A stretch of 64,000 bases of DNA from Prevotella sp. (GTDB lineage: Bacteria; Bacteroidota; Bacteroidia; Bacteroidales; Bacteroidaceae). Below are positions 42,888 through 51,650 of the stretch, piece by piece (position 1 is the first letter of the stretch; each line of letters begins with the position of its first letter). The notes beneath the pieces are model-generated. The model ran no database searches. It worked only from the letters and a program-made list of their open reading frames with translations, and was not told the DNA's origin. The stretch covers positions 62,001 through 126,000 of the forward strand of contig JAFUDJ010000031.1 in the NCBI GenBank assembly GCA_017459445.1, written 5' to 3'. Made by a program: the position numbers and the translations under genes.

Positions 42888-44952
42888 ATTAGAACCTAAA
42901 TCAATCGTCGTCATCGGCGGAAGTAACAATGTACACAAACCGGGAGGCGCCGTCGTGCGCAACCTGCAACAGGGCGGCTACAAAGGTACGCTGCGCATCG
43001 TCAACCCCAAGGAGGACGAGGTGCAGGGCATCAAGGCATTCCACGATGCCAAGGAGCTGCCGCCCACGGAGCTGGCCATCCTCGTAGTGGCGGCCAAATT
43101 CTGCCCGCAGTATGTGGAACTGCTGGCCAAGGAGAAGCAGACGCGCGCCTTCATCATCCTGTCGGCAGGCTTCGGCGAGGAGACGCACGAGGGGGCACTG
43201 CTCGAGGAACAGATTCTGGACATCTGCGAGCAATACCACTGCTCGCTCATCGGGCCGAACTGCATCGGCCTGCTGACGCGCTGGCATCACTCCGTATTCA
43301 CCAAACCTATCCCCAACCTCGACCCGAAGGGCGTCGACTTCATCTCCGGCTCAGGAGCCACGGCGGTCTTCATCCTGGAGAGTGCCGTCACGAAGGGACT
43401 GCCCTTCAACAGCGTCTGGAGCATCGGCAACGGCAAGCGCATAGGCATCGAGACGGTGCTGGAATACATGGACGAGCACTTCGACCCGCAGCACGACTCG
43501 CTGGTGAAGCTGCTGTATATCGAGAATATCAGCGACCCCGACAAGCTGCTCTACCACGCCACGTCGCTCATCAAGAAGGGATGCCGCATTGCCGCCATCA
43601 AGGCCGGCTCGTCGTCGGCAGGCAGCAGGGCGGCCAGCAGTCACACAGGCGCCATCGCCAGCAGCGACGCCGCCGTGGAGGCTCTGTTCCGCAAGGCCGG
43701 CATCGTGCGCTGTTTCTCGCGTGAAGAGCTGACCACCGTAGGCTGCATCTTCACGCTGCCGCGCTTCAACGGCAAGAACTTCGCCATCGTCACACATGCC
43801 GGAGGGCCCGGCGTCATGCTGACCGACGCCCTGTCGAAGGGCGGCATGCAGGTGCCGCCGCTCAGCGGTCCGGTGGCCGAAGAGCTGAAGGCGCAGCTGT
43901 TCCCCGGCAGCAGCGTGGCCAACCCCATCGACATCCTGGCCACGGGAACACCGGAACACCTCGGCATCGCCATCGACTACTGTGAGAAGAAATTCAAGGA
44001 CATCGACGCCATCATGGTCATCTTCGGCACGCCAGGACTGGTGCAGCTCTACGAAGCCTACGACGTGCTGCACAAGAAAATACTGACGTGCAAGAAACCT
44101 ATCTTCCCCGTGCTGCCCAGCGTCAACACCGCCGGACCGGAAGTGCAGGAATTCCTCAGCCGGGGACACGTCAACTTCAGCGACGAGGTGACGCTGGCCA
44201 CGGCGCTGACGCAGATTATGAAGACGCCGGCTCCCGCCGAACAGAACGTCATCATACAAGGTGTCGACGTGCCGCGCATACGCCGCATCATCGACAGCCT
44301 GCCACCGGCACCGAACGGAGAGAAAGGCGGCTACATTGCACCGGAATACGTCCATGAGCTGTTAGAGAGCGCCGGAATACCCACCGTGCCGGAGTTTGTC
44401 AGCGCTGACCGCGACGAGTTGACGGCCTTTGCCGAACGCTGCGGCTACCCCGTCGTGGCCAAGGTGGTAGGCCCCGTACACAAAAGCGACGTCGGCGGCG
44501 TGGCGCTGAACATCCGCTCCAAGGAGGTGCTGGCGGCTGAGTTCGACCGCATGATGCAGATTGAGGGCGCCACGGCGGTCATGGTGCAGAAGATGATAAA
44601 AGGCACGGAGCTGTTCATCGGCGCCAAATACGAGCCCCGCTTCGGACATGTCGTGCTCTGCGGACTGGGCGGCATCTTCGTAGAGGTGCTAAAAGATGTC
44701 TCCAGCGGACTTGCACCGCTCACCTATGAGGAAGCACACTCCATGATACAGTCGCTGCGCGGCTACAAAATCATCAAGGGTACGCGCGGACAAGCGGGCA
44801 TCAACGAGCGCCGTTATGCCGAAATCATCGTCCGCCTGTCCACCCTCCTGCGCTTCGCCACCGAAATCAAGGAAATGGACATCAATCCCCTCTTGGCCGA
44901 CACCGACAATGTCGTCGCCGTCGATGCCCGCATCCTCGTGGAAAAATCCTGA
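42871..44952 (+). CDS. Acyl-CoA synthetase, NDP-forming (acetate-CoA ligase family)
   Basis: 693 residues carrying both parts of the ADP-forming acetyl-CoA synthetase fused in one chain: a CoA-binding Rossmann domain (SIVVIGGSNNVHKPGGAVVR), succinyl-CoA-ligase-like domains with the phosphohistidine segment SSHTGAIASSDAAV, and a C-terminal ATP-grasp part (YPVVAKVVGPVHKSDVGGVA, KEMDINPLLAD). It interconverts an acyl-CoA plus ADP and phosphate with an acid plus ATP plus CoA, giving substrate-level ATP in fermentation. Cytoplasmic. A 16-bp hairpin follows the stop. Confidence 0.92.
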   Translation: MINRELLEPKSIVVIGGSNNVHKPGGAVVRNLQQGGYKGTLRIVNPKEDEVQGIKAFHDAKELPPTELAILVVAAKFCPQYVELLAKEKQTRAFIILSAGFGEETHEGALLEEQILDICEQYHCSLIGPNCIGLLTRWHHSVFTKPIPNLDPKGVDFISGSGATAVFILESAVTKGLPFNSVWSIGNGKRIGIETVLEYMDEHFDPQHDSLVKLLYIENISDPDKLLYHATSLIKKGCRIAAIKAGSSSAGSRAASSHTGAIASSDAAVEALFRKAGIVRCFSREELTTVGCIFTLPRFNGKNFAIVTHAGGPGVMLTDALSKGGMQVPPLSGPVAEELKAQLFPGSSVANPIDILATGTPEHLGIAIDYCEKKFKDIDAIMVIFGTPGLVQLYEAYDVLHKKILTCKKPIFPVLPSVNTAGPEVQEFLSRGHVNFSDEVTLATALTQIMKTPAPAEQNVIIQGVDVPRIRRIIDSLPPAPNGEKGGYIAPEYVHELLESAGIPTVPEFVSADRDELTAFAERCGYPVVAKVVGPVHKSDVGGVALNIRSKEVLAAEFDRMMQIEGATAVMVQKMIKGTELFIGAKYEPRFGHVVLCGLGGIFVEVLKDVSSGLAPLTYEEAHSMIQSLRGYKIIKGTRGQAGINERRYAEIIVRLSTLLRFATEIKEMDINPLLADTDNVVAVDARILVEKS

Positions 44953-44957
44953 TACCA

Positions 44958-44998
44958 ATATGAGCAGAGAGGGCATTGTACACCCTCTCTGCTCATAT
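44958..44998 (+). terminator. Long perfect hairpin after the acyl-CoA synthetase
   Basis: ATATGAGCAGAGAGGG (44958-44973) pairs perfectly with CCCTCTCTGCTCATAT (44983-44998) around a 9-base loop. No strong T-tract follows, but it lies between convergent genes and probably ends both transcripts. Confidence 0.65.
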
Positions 44999-45015
44999 AA
45001 AACAACGAATATCTC

Positions 45016-45123
45016 TTATTGAGTTAACTCAATACCAGCATTGTTCTTGTCGGTTATATGAAAATAAACCAACAGACTTGTGCCGAAGACGGCAATAATA
45101 ATCAAAGCTAAAATAGCACCCAT
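45016..45123 (-). CDS. 35-residue single-helix membrane protein
   Basis: The minus-strand frame MGAILALIIIAVFGTSLLVY, then FHITDKNNAGIELTQ and TAA, is a short transmembrane peptide. A perfect Shine-Dalgarno AAGGAGG lies eight bases before the ATG at 45123, which is rare in Bacteroidetes and argues that it is translated. It follows the 81-residue membrane protein by 12 bp on the same strand and is probably its partner. Function unknown. Confidence 0.55.
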   Translation of the reverse strand: MGAILALIIIAVFGTSLLVYFHITDKNNAGIELTQ

Positions 45124-45135
45124 AATTCAACCTCC

Positions 45136-45381
45136 TTATACTTTACTCTTCTTATTTTTGTTCCTATTTCTCTCGCGATTCCGCTCCCTACGTTCCTCTT
45201 CTTCCTTGCCTTTCCGCAACAATATTGTACCAAACACTAAAGACAGAAGAACAATAACTGCCGTAGTGACGGTTATCCAGACTTGGCTCATACCTTCTAT
45301 CATGGTTGTCAAAAGCATTGCTGTCAGCACATACTTCGCCACATCCATAAACCATTTGCCATATTCTTCTTTTACATTCAT
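45136..45381 (-). CDS. Small two-helix membrane protein (DUF6722-like)
   Basis: 81 residues: EEYGKWFMDVAKYVLTAMLL and VWITVTTAVIVLLSLVFGTI form two membrane helices, followed by a highly charged tail rich in Arg, Lys, Glu and Asn. The start EEYGKWFMDVAKY is the conserved part of a small Bacteroidales family that I recall as DUF6722. Function unknown. TAATTTTG on the minus strand at 45393-45386 lies only five bases before the ATG, so if it is the promoter the mRNA would be leaderless. Confidence 0.72.
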   Translation of the reverse strand: MNVKEEYGKWFMDVAKYVLTAMLLTTMIEGMSQVWITVTTAVIVLLSLVFGTILLRKGKEEEERRERNRERNRNKNKKSKV

Positions 45382-45563
45382 AATGCAAAATTACTTCTTT
45401 TTTTTCTAACGCACAAGAATTATAGCAAAAAAATGCATGAGTACAGACATCCACATAAAAAAAACACACGGCTCGTTGCGCTACGTTTGGAGGCTTCAAA
45501 CCATGATAAGTGCACACTTAACAGACGTAAGACGTACACAGGTACAGATGACAGATATACAAG

Positions 45564-45593
45564 CCGCCCGGCTACCTTGCGGTAGTCGGGCGG
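45564..45593 (-). terminator. GC-rich hairpin downstream of the outer membrane protein gene
   Basis: CCGCCCGGCTACC (45564-45576) and GGTAGTCGGGCGG (45581-45593) form a 13-bp stem with one mismatch. On the minus strand the loop is GCAA, a stable GNRA tetraloop. It lies about 35 bp after the gene's stop and likely ends or protects its mRNA. In the rest of 45410-45628 I see nothing else. Confidence 0.6.
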
Positions 45594-45628
45594 ACTTGAC
45601 TATTAAACTTTTAATACTTGCTTCACGA

Positions 45629-46240
45629 TTAGAAGTTGTAGTACATACCGAACTCCAGAGCACCGAGGGTGTTGCCCTCCAAACCGAACTTAGAACGAGC
45701 GTCCTGACCCTTGTTCTTTGAAGACTGGAAGAAGAGACCATTACCCAGCTTAGCAACAAGGCTAATCTTTTCAGTCGGAGTGTAAGCTATGCCCGGACGA
45801 ACACCAATTCCGAATGTGGTGTTGTTCCAATTGTCTAACTTAGTGTAGGTGAAACCGACCTGAGCATCAATGAAGAGGTCAACCTTCTCAAACTGCAGGA
45901 ACTTGTAGCGGAAGTAAGGAGCAACCTCGAACTGGATAGCACTCTTTTCAGTCTTGATGTTACCTGCAACCAAATCAGCAAATGAGTCACCACGAGAAAT
46001 CATCTCGTTAGAGTTGTTCGTAACACCGAAACCGAGCACGATACCAACTGCAGACTTCTCGTTGAGGTTGTAACCAATCTCAGGCTTAATAGCGAATGTC
46101 ATACCTGTAGCATCGCCACTACCATCCTGCTTCAAAAGCTTGTTCTCAAAACCGAGACCGAGAGCACCACCGAGGTAAACCTGTGCATTCATTGTGGCAG
46201 CTACTGCGACTGCTGCGAGAGTCATGAAAATTTTCTTCAT
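45629..46240 (-). CDS. Outer membrane beta-barrel protein (PorT/OmpW-like)
   Basis: 203 residues. MKKIFMTLAAVAVAATMNAQ is a signal peptide. The mature part is a series of alternating amphipathic strands (IGYNLNEKSAVGIVLGFGVT, FEVAPYFRYKFL, KVDLFIDAQVGFTYT) ending in FGMYYNF, a C-terminal aromatic residue typical of outer membrane barrels. AT-leaning codons, a full promoter and a stable 3' hairpin suggest high expression. The exact role is unknown; it could be a porin or a structural OmpA-like barrel without a peptidoglycan domain. Confidence 0.88.
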   Translation of the reverse strand: MKKIFMTLAAVAVAATMNAQVYLGGALGLGFENKLLKQDGSGDATGMTFAIKPEIGYNLNEKSAVGIVLGFGVTNNSNEMISRGDSFADLVAGNIKTEKSAIQFEVAPYFRYKFLQFEKVDLFIDAQVGFTYTKLDNWNNTTFGIGVRPGIAYTPTEKISLVAKLGNGLFFQSSKNKGQDARSKFGLEGNTLGALEFGMYYNF

Positions 46241-46324
46241 AATTGTAATTGTTTAATTAATGAATGAATTTAAAAATTAATGTTCTTTTTGTTAATCTTA
46301 ACCTATTTTGAGGTTTTGACGGTG

Positions 46325-46357
46325 CAAAGATAAGAAAAAAACTATGATACCTCCAAA
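46325..46357 (-). promoter_or_regulatory. Promoter of the outer membrane protein gene
   Basis: Minus-strand TTTG (46357-46354), 21 bp, TATCTTTG (46332-46325); predicts an AT-rich leader of about 80 nt. Confidence 0.7.
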
Positions 46358-46438
46358 TTTTTCCCAAACTTTTTTTGTATTTTTTTGCATATCGCCTAAA
46401 AAATTGATTAAAATCATGGTTTATTTCAATAAAATGAG

Positions 46439-46446
46439 TAACTTTG
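46439..46446 (+). promoter_or_regulatory. -7 box of the regulator gene
   Basis: TAACTTTG, 44 bp before the start codon; the -33 region has no good TTTG. Confidence 0.5.
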
Positions 46447-46490
46447 CAGAGTTTTTAAGCCCTATCAGGCTCTTTTAGAAAGACTACAAG

Positions 46491-49400
46491 ATGAAGACAC
46501 TGAAAAAGATATTGACCGTCCTGTTCGTTGTGCTGCCCCTGACGGCCGCCGGCATCTATATGTTCAAGACGCTGGATGCCAGCAACGGACTTACCATCAG
46601 TCAGATTAATTGTATATTAAAGGATTCGCGCGGGTACGTATGGTTAGGTACTCCGGCAGGCCTGTACCGCTACGACGGCTACACGTTCCACAACTTCCAG
46701 TGTAACTCGCACGACGGCTCATCGTTGCCCGACAGCTACATCATCAACATTCAGGAGACGCTGGAGGGTACGCTGTGGGTACAGACGGCGGCAGGCTTTT
46801 GCGTGTACCACCCCCAGTCGGAGACCTTCGAGCGCGACATGAAGCCCATCTACACCCGCATGGGTATTGAGGGGCGCCCCGACGTCGTCTACATAGACAG
46901 CCACAAGAACGTATGGGCGTCGATACCCAACAAAGGCGTCGTGGCCTACAACATGCAGCAGCAGACGAGCTACGAGTTTGGCTACACGGACGATGCGCAC
47001 GGCGTGCCGCAGGGCAACATCTGCTCCATCGGCGAATGCCGCGACGGTGCCATCATGGTCTACGACGACGGCCGGCTGGTGTGCTGCGACATCATGCACC
47101 AGCAGCATACCGTATGGCAGACGAACCTCGTGGCCCAGCAACAGCTGCGCAAGACCAGCACGCTGCGCGTCTTTGCCGACCAGATGGACAACATCTGGCT
47201 GTACGGACAGGGCACGCTGATGAAATACAACAAGAACGCTAACCAGTGGGACACCACCGTTGGCAACCAGTTAGGGCTGACGGGCGTCAGCGTGGACCAC
47301 AGCGTAAACGGCATGGCCGGCGACCGCAAAGGCAACATCTGGATAGGCACCGACCGCTCAGGGCTGGTGCGTACCAACATCAGCAACCACGAGCTGGAGA
47401 TGGTACAGCCCCGCAACATCAACTCCAACAAGCCAGTACAGGAAGTCATCGGCATACAAAGCCTCTACATTGACGACACCGACCTGCTGTGGGTGGGCAC
47501 GGAGAAGTCGGGACTGGCCTACTATGGCGAGAACATCTACAAGTTCCAGTCGGAGCTGAACGGCGACATCACCGCCCTGGCACAGGACAAGGAGGGCACC
47601 ATCTGGTACGGCACGCAGGACCGTGGCGTCATCGGCTACGACGGCCTGCTGGCCAGCCATAAGGTGTCGGCCATGACGACGACACCCGACGGCAGCCTCT
47701 GGGTAGGCTCGAAGCAGAACGGACTGACGCGCATCAAGAACGGGACGAGCACCATCTACTCTGCCTCGCGCGACGGCGGCAGGACGCTGATAGACGACCA
47801 TATCAACGCCCTCTGTACCGACAAGACGGGCAACCTGTGGATAGCCACCAATACGGGGCTGCAGGTGTATAACCCGAAGATGAACACCTTCTCGAGCTAT
47901 ACGCGCGAAAACGGCATGCTCAACACGAACTACGTCACCTCCCTGCACTACGGCACGAACAACAACCTGCTTATCGGTACGGCCGAGGGACTGGTCATCC
48001 TGAACCTGTCCACCCGCAAGAAGTCGGTACTGACGGGCAACACCACCAACCTGACCACGTTCACCAACAACTATATCACGCAGATATTGGAAGACTCGCG
48101 CGGATTATTATGGATAGGTACGCGCGAGGGTATCAACATCCTGAACCTTACCAACGACGAGTTGAGCCACCTGACGGAGAAGGAGGGATTGTGCAACAAC
48201 TCCATCTGCGGCATTGCCGAAGACAAGAACCACAGCATCTGGGTGACCACGAGCAACGGCATCTGCCGCATCGTCGTGCAGCGCAACCACGAGGACGGCA
48301 CGTTCAACTACGGCCTGTACAACTACAATACGAGCGACGGCTTGCAGAGCAACGAGTTCAACACCGGCGCCATCCTGACCCGTCAGGACGGCACGGTGAT
48401 GTTCGGCGGACTGTATGGTGTCAACTGGGTGCGCCAAGGCGGCAAGGAAGACGCTGCCTCGCTGCCAAAGGTGATGCTGACGCAGCTGTTCATCGGCGAG
48501 GAAGAAGTCCAGATTGGCGTGTCCTACGACGGCCATGTCATCCTGCAGCAGGCTCTGAACGAGAGCGGCCGCATAGAGCTGAAGAACAGCCAGAACACCT
48601 TCACCATCAAGTTTGCCGCCGGCAATTACAACCAAGGCGAGCGCCTGCAGTTCATGTACAGCATGGACGGGCTGGACAACCGCTGGCACAACGGCGACGC
48701 CCTGCTGCACGGCGTGAAGTTCCGCAACCTGGGCAGCGGCACCTATACGCTGCACGTGAAGGCCGTCAGCGCCGACGGCTCGTCGAGCAACCAGGAGCGC
48801 ACGCTGGAAATCGTCATCGACCGCCCGTGGTGGCTGTCGTGGTGGATGCTGACGCTCTACGTCGCCATCATCATCGCCATCATCCTCATTTGGCGCTATG
48901 GTTTCAAGAAGTTCCAGCGCATCAAGCTGCGCAAGCATGCCGTCATCGACGAGCTGCTGCGCCAGCGCGAGGAAATCAAGCTCACCAGCGAGGACCTGCG
49001 GCAGCCAATGGCCCGCATGACATCCATCATCAGCAACATGGCGGAGCGCGTGACAACCGTCGAAGGGCGCGAGCAACTCAACTCGCTGCACTTCCAGATG
49101 CTACAGGTCATCACCCGCATCGCCGAGATGCAGACTACGCTGGAGCATCCGGAGCAGAAGGCCGTGGCCAGCGCCAAGGACAAGATGGAGCTGAACGACC
49201 GTGGCGAAGTGATACTGAGCAACAGCCGACACACCGACGACATCGACATCAAGCCCATCCAGTTCGACCAGCAGTCGCGCAAGTTCAGCATTGTCTTCAT
49301 CGACACCAACCGCGACTTCCTGCGCTTCATCAACGCCCACCTGCACAAGGTCTACGACTTCCACGTCTACGACAACATCAAGGAGGCGCTGCCCGACATC

Positions 49401-50282
49401 GAAACACTGAATGCCGACATCGTGGTGTGCCGTCAGGACATGGGCAACAGCATCACCGGCAGCGAGCTGTGCAACCAGTTCAAAAGCGACCCGCGCCGCA
49501 GCCATACGAAGTTTGTGCTGATGACCGACGGCGTGCTGAGCGAGCACGACATGGCCGACCAGAACATCACGATGGCTGCCGACGACTATCTGGCCAAGCC
49601 CTTCAACGTGCAGGAAGCCGTGCTGCGCTTCAACAAGCTGATGGGACTGGCGCCCATCTCTATCGACCAGAACGTCATCGAAGGCAAGGAAACCCGCATG
49701 CTGGAAGGCCAGAACGCCAGCATGACCACGGCCACCATGAGCTACGACAACGATATGCTCAACGGCGAACAGCAAAGCCAGGAATCATCAGACGACCACC
49801 AGTCGTATGAGACTCATGAGGCCCACGAGGCCTATGAGACCCATAAAGCCCATGAGGCCCATGAGCCTAATAAGCCCAATGAGCCTACCACCTCGCTCAT
49901 GCGCCAGTACTACGGCGACAACACCATCGGCGACTACTCGATGAACAACCTCATGGACCAGCAACTCATGCGCAACGTGGAGCAGTTCGTGCTCCAGAAC
50001 ATGAGCCGTGGACAAATCAGCTTAGAGGAAATGGCCTCAGCCATGGGCATGGGACGCGTGCCTTTCTTCCACAAGATACGCAGCATCACCACGAAGACGC
50101 CCGCCGAGGTAGTGCGCGAACTGCGCCTGAAGCATGCCTGCACGCTGCTTATCAACACGAATATCAACATGAGCGAGTTGGCCATCAACGTCGGTTTCCT
50201 GACGGCCGAGAACTTCATCAACATCTTCAAGGAGAAGTTTGGCATGACTCCGTTGGAGTACCGGCTGAAGAACAAGCGGTAA
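46491..50282 (+). CDS. Degenerate hybrid two-component-type regulator (propeller, Y_Y_Y, pseudo-receiver, AraC)
   Basis: 1263 residues. An N-terminal signal anchor precedes about 14 Reg_prop blades (ILKDSRGYVWLGTPAGLYRY and similar), a Y_Y_Y domain at about 700-770 and a transmembrane helix at about 783-803. The usual histidine-kinase core is missing: the H-box position reads EDLRQPMARMTSI without histidine and no HATPase follows. The receiver (about 925-1045) has ADIVVCRQDM where the phosphoacceptor Asp is expected, though DDYLAKPF is kept. The C-terminus is an AraC-type HTH (LRLKHACTLLINTNINMSEL). It probably transmits a periplasmic signal to DNA without phosphotransfer. Residues encoded by 49800-49890 are a His/Glu/Ala repeat. 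Confidence 0.88.
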   Translation: MKTLKKILTVLFVVLPLTAAGIYMFKTLDASNGLTISQINCILKDSRGYVWLGTPAGLYRYDGYTFHNFQCNSHDGSSLPDSYIINIQETLEGTLWVQTAAGFCVYHPQSETFERDMKPIYTRMGIEGRPDVVYIDSHKNVWASIPNKGVVAYNMQQQTSYEFGYTDDAHGVPQGNICSIGECRDGAIMVYDDGRLVCCDIMHQQHTVWQTNLVAQQQLRKTSTLRVFADQMDNIWLYGQGTLMKYNKNANQWDTTVGNQLGLTGVSVDHSVNGMAGDRKGNIWIGTDRSGLVRTNISNHELEMVQPRNINSNKPVQEVIGIQSLYIDDTDLLWVGTEKSGLAYYGENIYKFQSELNGDITALAQDKEGTIWYGTQDRGVIGYDGLLASHKVSAMTTTPDGSLWVGSKQNGLTRIKNGTSTIYSASRDGGRTLIDDHINALCTDKTGNLWIATNTGLQVYNPKMNTFSSYTRENGMLNTNYVTSLHYGTNNNLLIGTAEGLVILNLSTRKKSVLTGNTTNLTTFTNNYITQILEDSRGLLWIGTREGINILNLTNDELSHLTEKEGLCNNSICGIAEDKNHSIWVTTSNGICRIVVQRNHEDGTFNYGLYNYNTSDGLQSNEFNTGAILTRQDGTVMFGGLYGVNWVRQGGKEDAASLPKVMLTQLFIGEEEVQIGVSYDGHVILQQALNESGRIELKNSQNTFTIKFAAGNYNQGERLQFMYSMDGLDNRWHNGDALLHGVKFRNLGSGTYTLHVKAVSADGSSSNQERTLEIVIDRPWWLSWWMLTLYVAIIIAIILIWRYGFKKFQRIKLRKHAVIDELLRQREEIKLTSEDLRQPMARMTSIISNMAERVTTVEGREQLNSLHFQMLQVITRIAEMQTTLEHPEQKAVASAKDKMELNDRGEVILSNSRHTDDIDIKPIQFDQQSRKFSIVFIDTNRDFLRFINAHLHKVYDFHVYDNIKEALPDIETLNADIVVCRQDMGNSITGSELCNQFKSDPRRSHTKFVLMTDGVLSEHDMADQNITMAADDYLAKPFNVQEAVLRFNKLMGLAPISIDQNVIEGKETRMLEGQNASMTTATMSYDNDMLNGEQQSQESSDDHQSYETHEAHEAYETHKAHEAHEPNKPNEPTTSLMRQYYGDNTIGDYSMNNLMDQQLMRNVEQFVLQNMSRGQISLEEMASAMGMGRVPFFHKIRSITTKTPAEVVRELRLKHACTLLINTNINMSELAINVGFLTAENFINIFKEKFGMTPLEYRLKNKR

Positions 50283-50312
50283 AAAAAGGGAATAGGGGAA
50301 AAAGTAAATAAG

Positions 50313-50431
50313 GGAAAAAGGTAAAAAAAGTAAAAAGGCACAAGAATGGAACACAATATATTTAGGAGCGGACAAGGGGTATTAAGTCACAGAATACGTT
50401 TTTTACTTTTTTCCCTTTTTACCTTTTTACC
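50313..50431. repeat. Purine/pyrimidine inverted repeat around the cardiolipin synthase start
   Basis: A purine tract (GGTAAAAAAAGTAAAAAGG, to 50339) before the ATG and its near complement (CCTTTTTACCTTTTTACC, about 50414-50431) inside the signal-peptide codons could pair, placing the start codon in the loop. Confidence 0.5.
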
Positions 50432-51650
50432 TTTCAGTGCCGGGGCGCAAAGTTCCGACTCGCTGATTGTCAACACCTTGCGCGGCAAGCATATCCGCTT
50501 CTCGCATGACAACAGCGTGACGCTGCTGATGTCCGGGCAACAGAAGTTCGACGACATGTTCGAGGCCATCCGTCAGGCCAAGAGCAGTGTACACCTGGAA
50601 TACTTCAACTTCCGCAACGACTCCATCGCCATGCTGTTGTTCGAGCTGCTGCGCGAAAAGAGCCGCGAGGGCGTGGAGGTGAGGGCTATGTTCGACGGCT
50701 TCGGCAACGACTCCAACAACCAGCCGCTGAGGAAGTACCACTTGGAGCCGCTGCGACAGGACGGCATCGACATCGTGGAGTATTCGCCCATCCGCTTTCC
50801 GTGGCTGAACCACATCTACGGCCGCGACCACCGCAAGATTGTCGTCATCGACGGCCAGATAGCCTACACCGGCGGCATGAACGTTGCCGACTACTATATA
50901 AAAGGCACGGAACAGGTTGGCTCATGGCGCGACATGCACTGCCGCATCGAAGGACAGGCGGTGAACGACCTGCAGGCCATCTTCCTGCGTATCTGGAACC
51001 GCACGACCGGGCAAAACGTCAGCGGCATGAAGTACTACCGGGGCGGCACGCTGACACGCTTCGAGGGCTTGAAGCCCGACACTACATGGTCGGCGGGCCA
51101 TAAGATGGTGGGCATCATCAACCGCGAACCGGGCGTGACGCCTGACATCATGCGTACCTTCTATATCAACGCCATCGACCAAGCCCGCGACTCCATCCAT
51201 ATCATCAACCCCTACTTCACGCTCATTCCCACCGTGACCCGCGCACTGTCGCGCGCCGCCCGCCGTGGCGTGAAGGTAGAGGTCATGCTGTCGGCCAAGA
51301 GCGACATCCCGCTGACGCCCGATGTCGCCCTCTATCAGGCCCGTAAGCTCATGAAGCGCGGCGTGCGCTTCTGGCTCTACCAGCCCGGATTTCATCATTC
51401 CAAGATTATGATGGTTGACGGCCGCTTCTGCACCGTGGGCAGCACCAACCTTGATGCCCGCAGCCTGAAGTGTGACTTTGAGGAGAACGCCGTGATTATC
51501 GACCCCGCCACGACGGCGGAACTGGACCGTATGTTTGCCCGCGACAAGCTGGACAGCATCGAGCTAACCGACGAGCACTGGCGCAAGATTCGTACCGGAT
51601 GGCAGCGGTTCCGTGGCTGGCTGGGCCACTGGCTGCAGCTGTTCATCTGA
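50346..51650 (+). CDS. Phospholipase D family protein, cardiolipin synthase-like
   Basis: 434 residues with a hydrophobic N-terminal segment (FLLFSLFTFLPFSAGAQ) that looks like a cleaved signal. Two HKD motifs are complete: HRKIVVIDGQIAYTGGMN (about 160) and HHSKIMMVDGRFCTVGSTNL (about 350). The family joins two phosphatidylglycerols into cardiolipin or transfers phosphatidyl groups; a periplasmic or outer-membrane location would be unusual for the Cls of model species, which are membrane-anchored. Converges with the TPR gene, overlapping it by 8 bp. Confidence 0.9.
   Translation: MEHNIFRSGQGVLSHRIRFLLFSLFTFLPFSAGAQSSDSLIVNTLRGKHIRFSHDNSVTLLMSGQQKFDDMFEAIRQAKSSVHLEYFNFRNDSIAMLLFELLREKSREGVEVRAMFDGFGNDSNNQPLRKYHLEPLRQDGIDIVEYSPIRFPWLNHIYGRDHRKIVVIDGQIAYTGGMNVADYYIKGTEQVGSWRDMHCRIEGQAVNDLQAIFLRIWNRTTGQNVSGMKYYRGGTLTRFEGLKPDTTWSAGHKMVGIINREPGVTPDIMRTFYINAIDQARDSIHIINPYFTLIPTVTRALSRAARRGVKVEVMLSAKSDIPLTPDVALYQARKLMKRGVRFWLYQPGFHHSKIMMVDGRFCTVGSTNLDARSLKCDFEENAVIIDPATTAELDRMFARDKLDSIELTDEHWRKIRTGWQRFRGWLGHWLQLFI

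Noticed and set aside
48110..49810. 566-codon frame overlapping the large regulator
   Set aside because: Highly Arg/His/Gln-rich and no recognisable domain; the regulator frame has propeller and HTH motifs.
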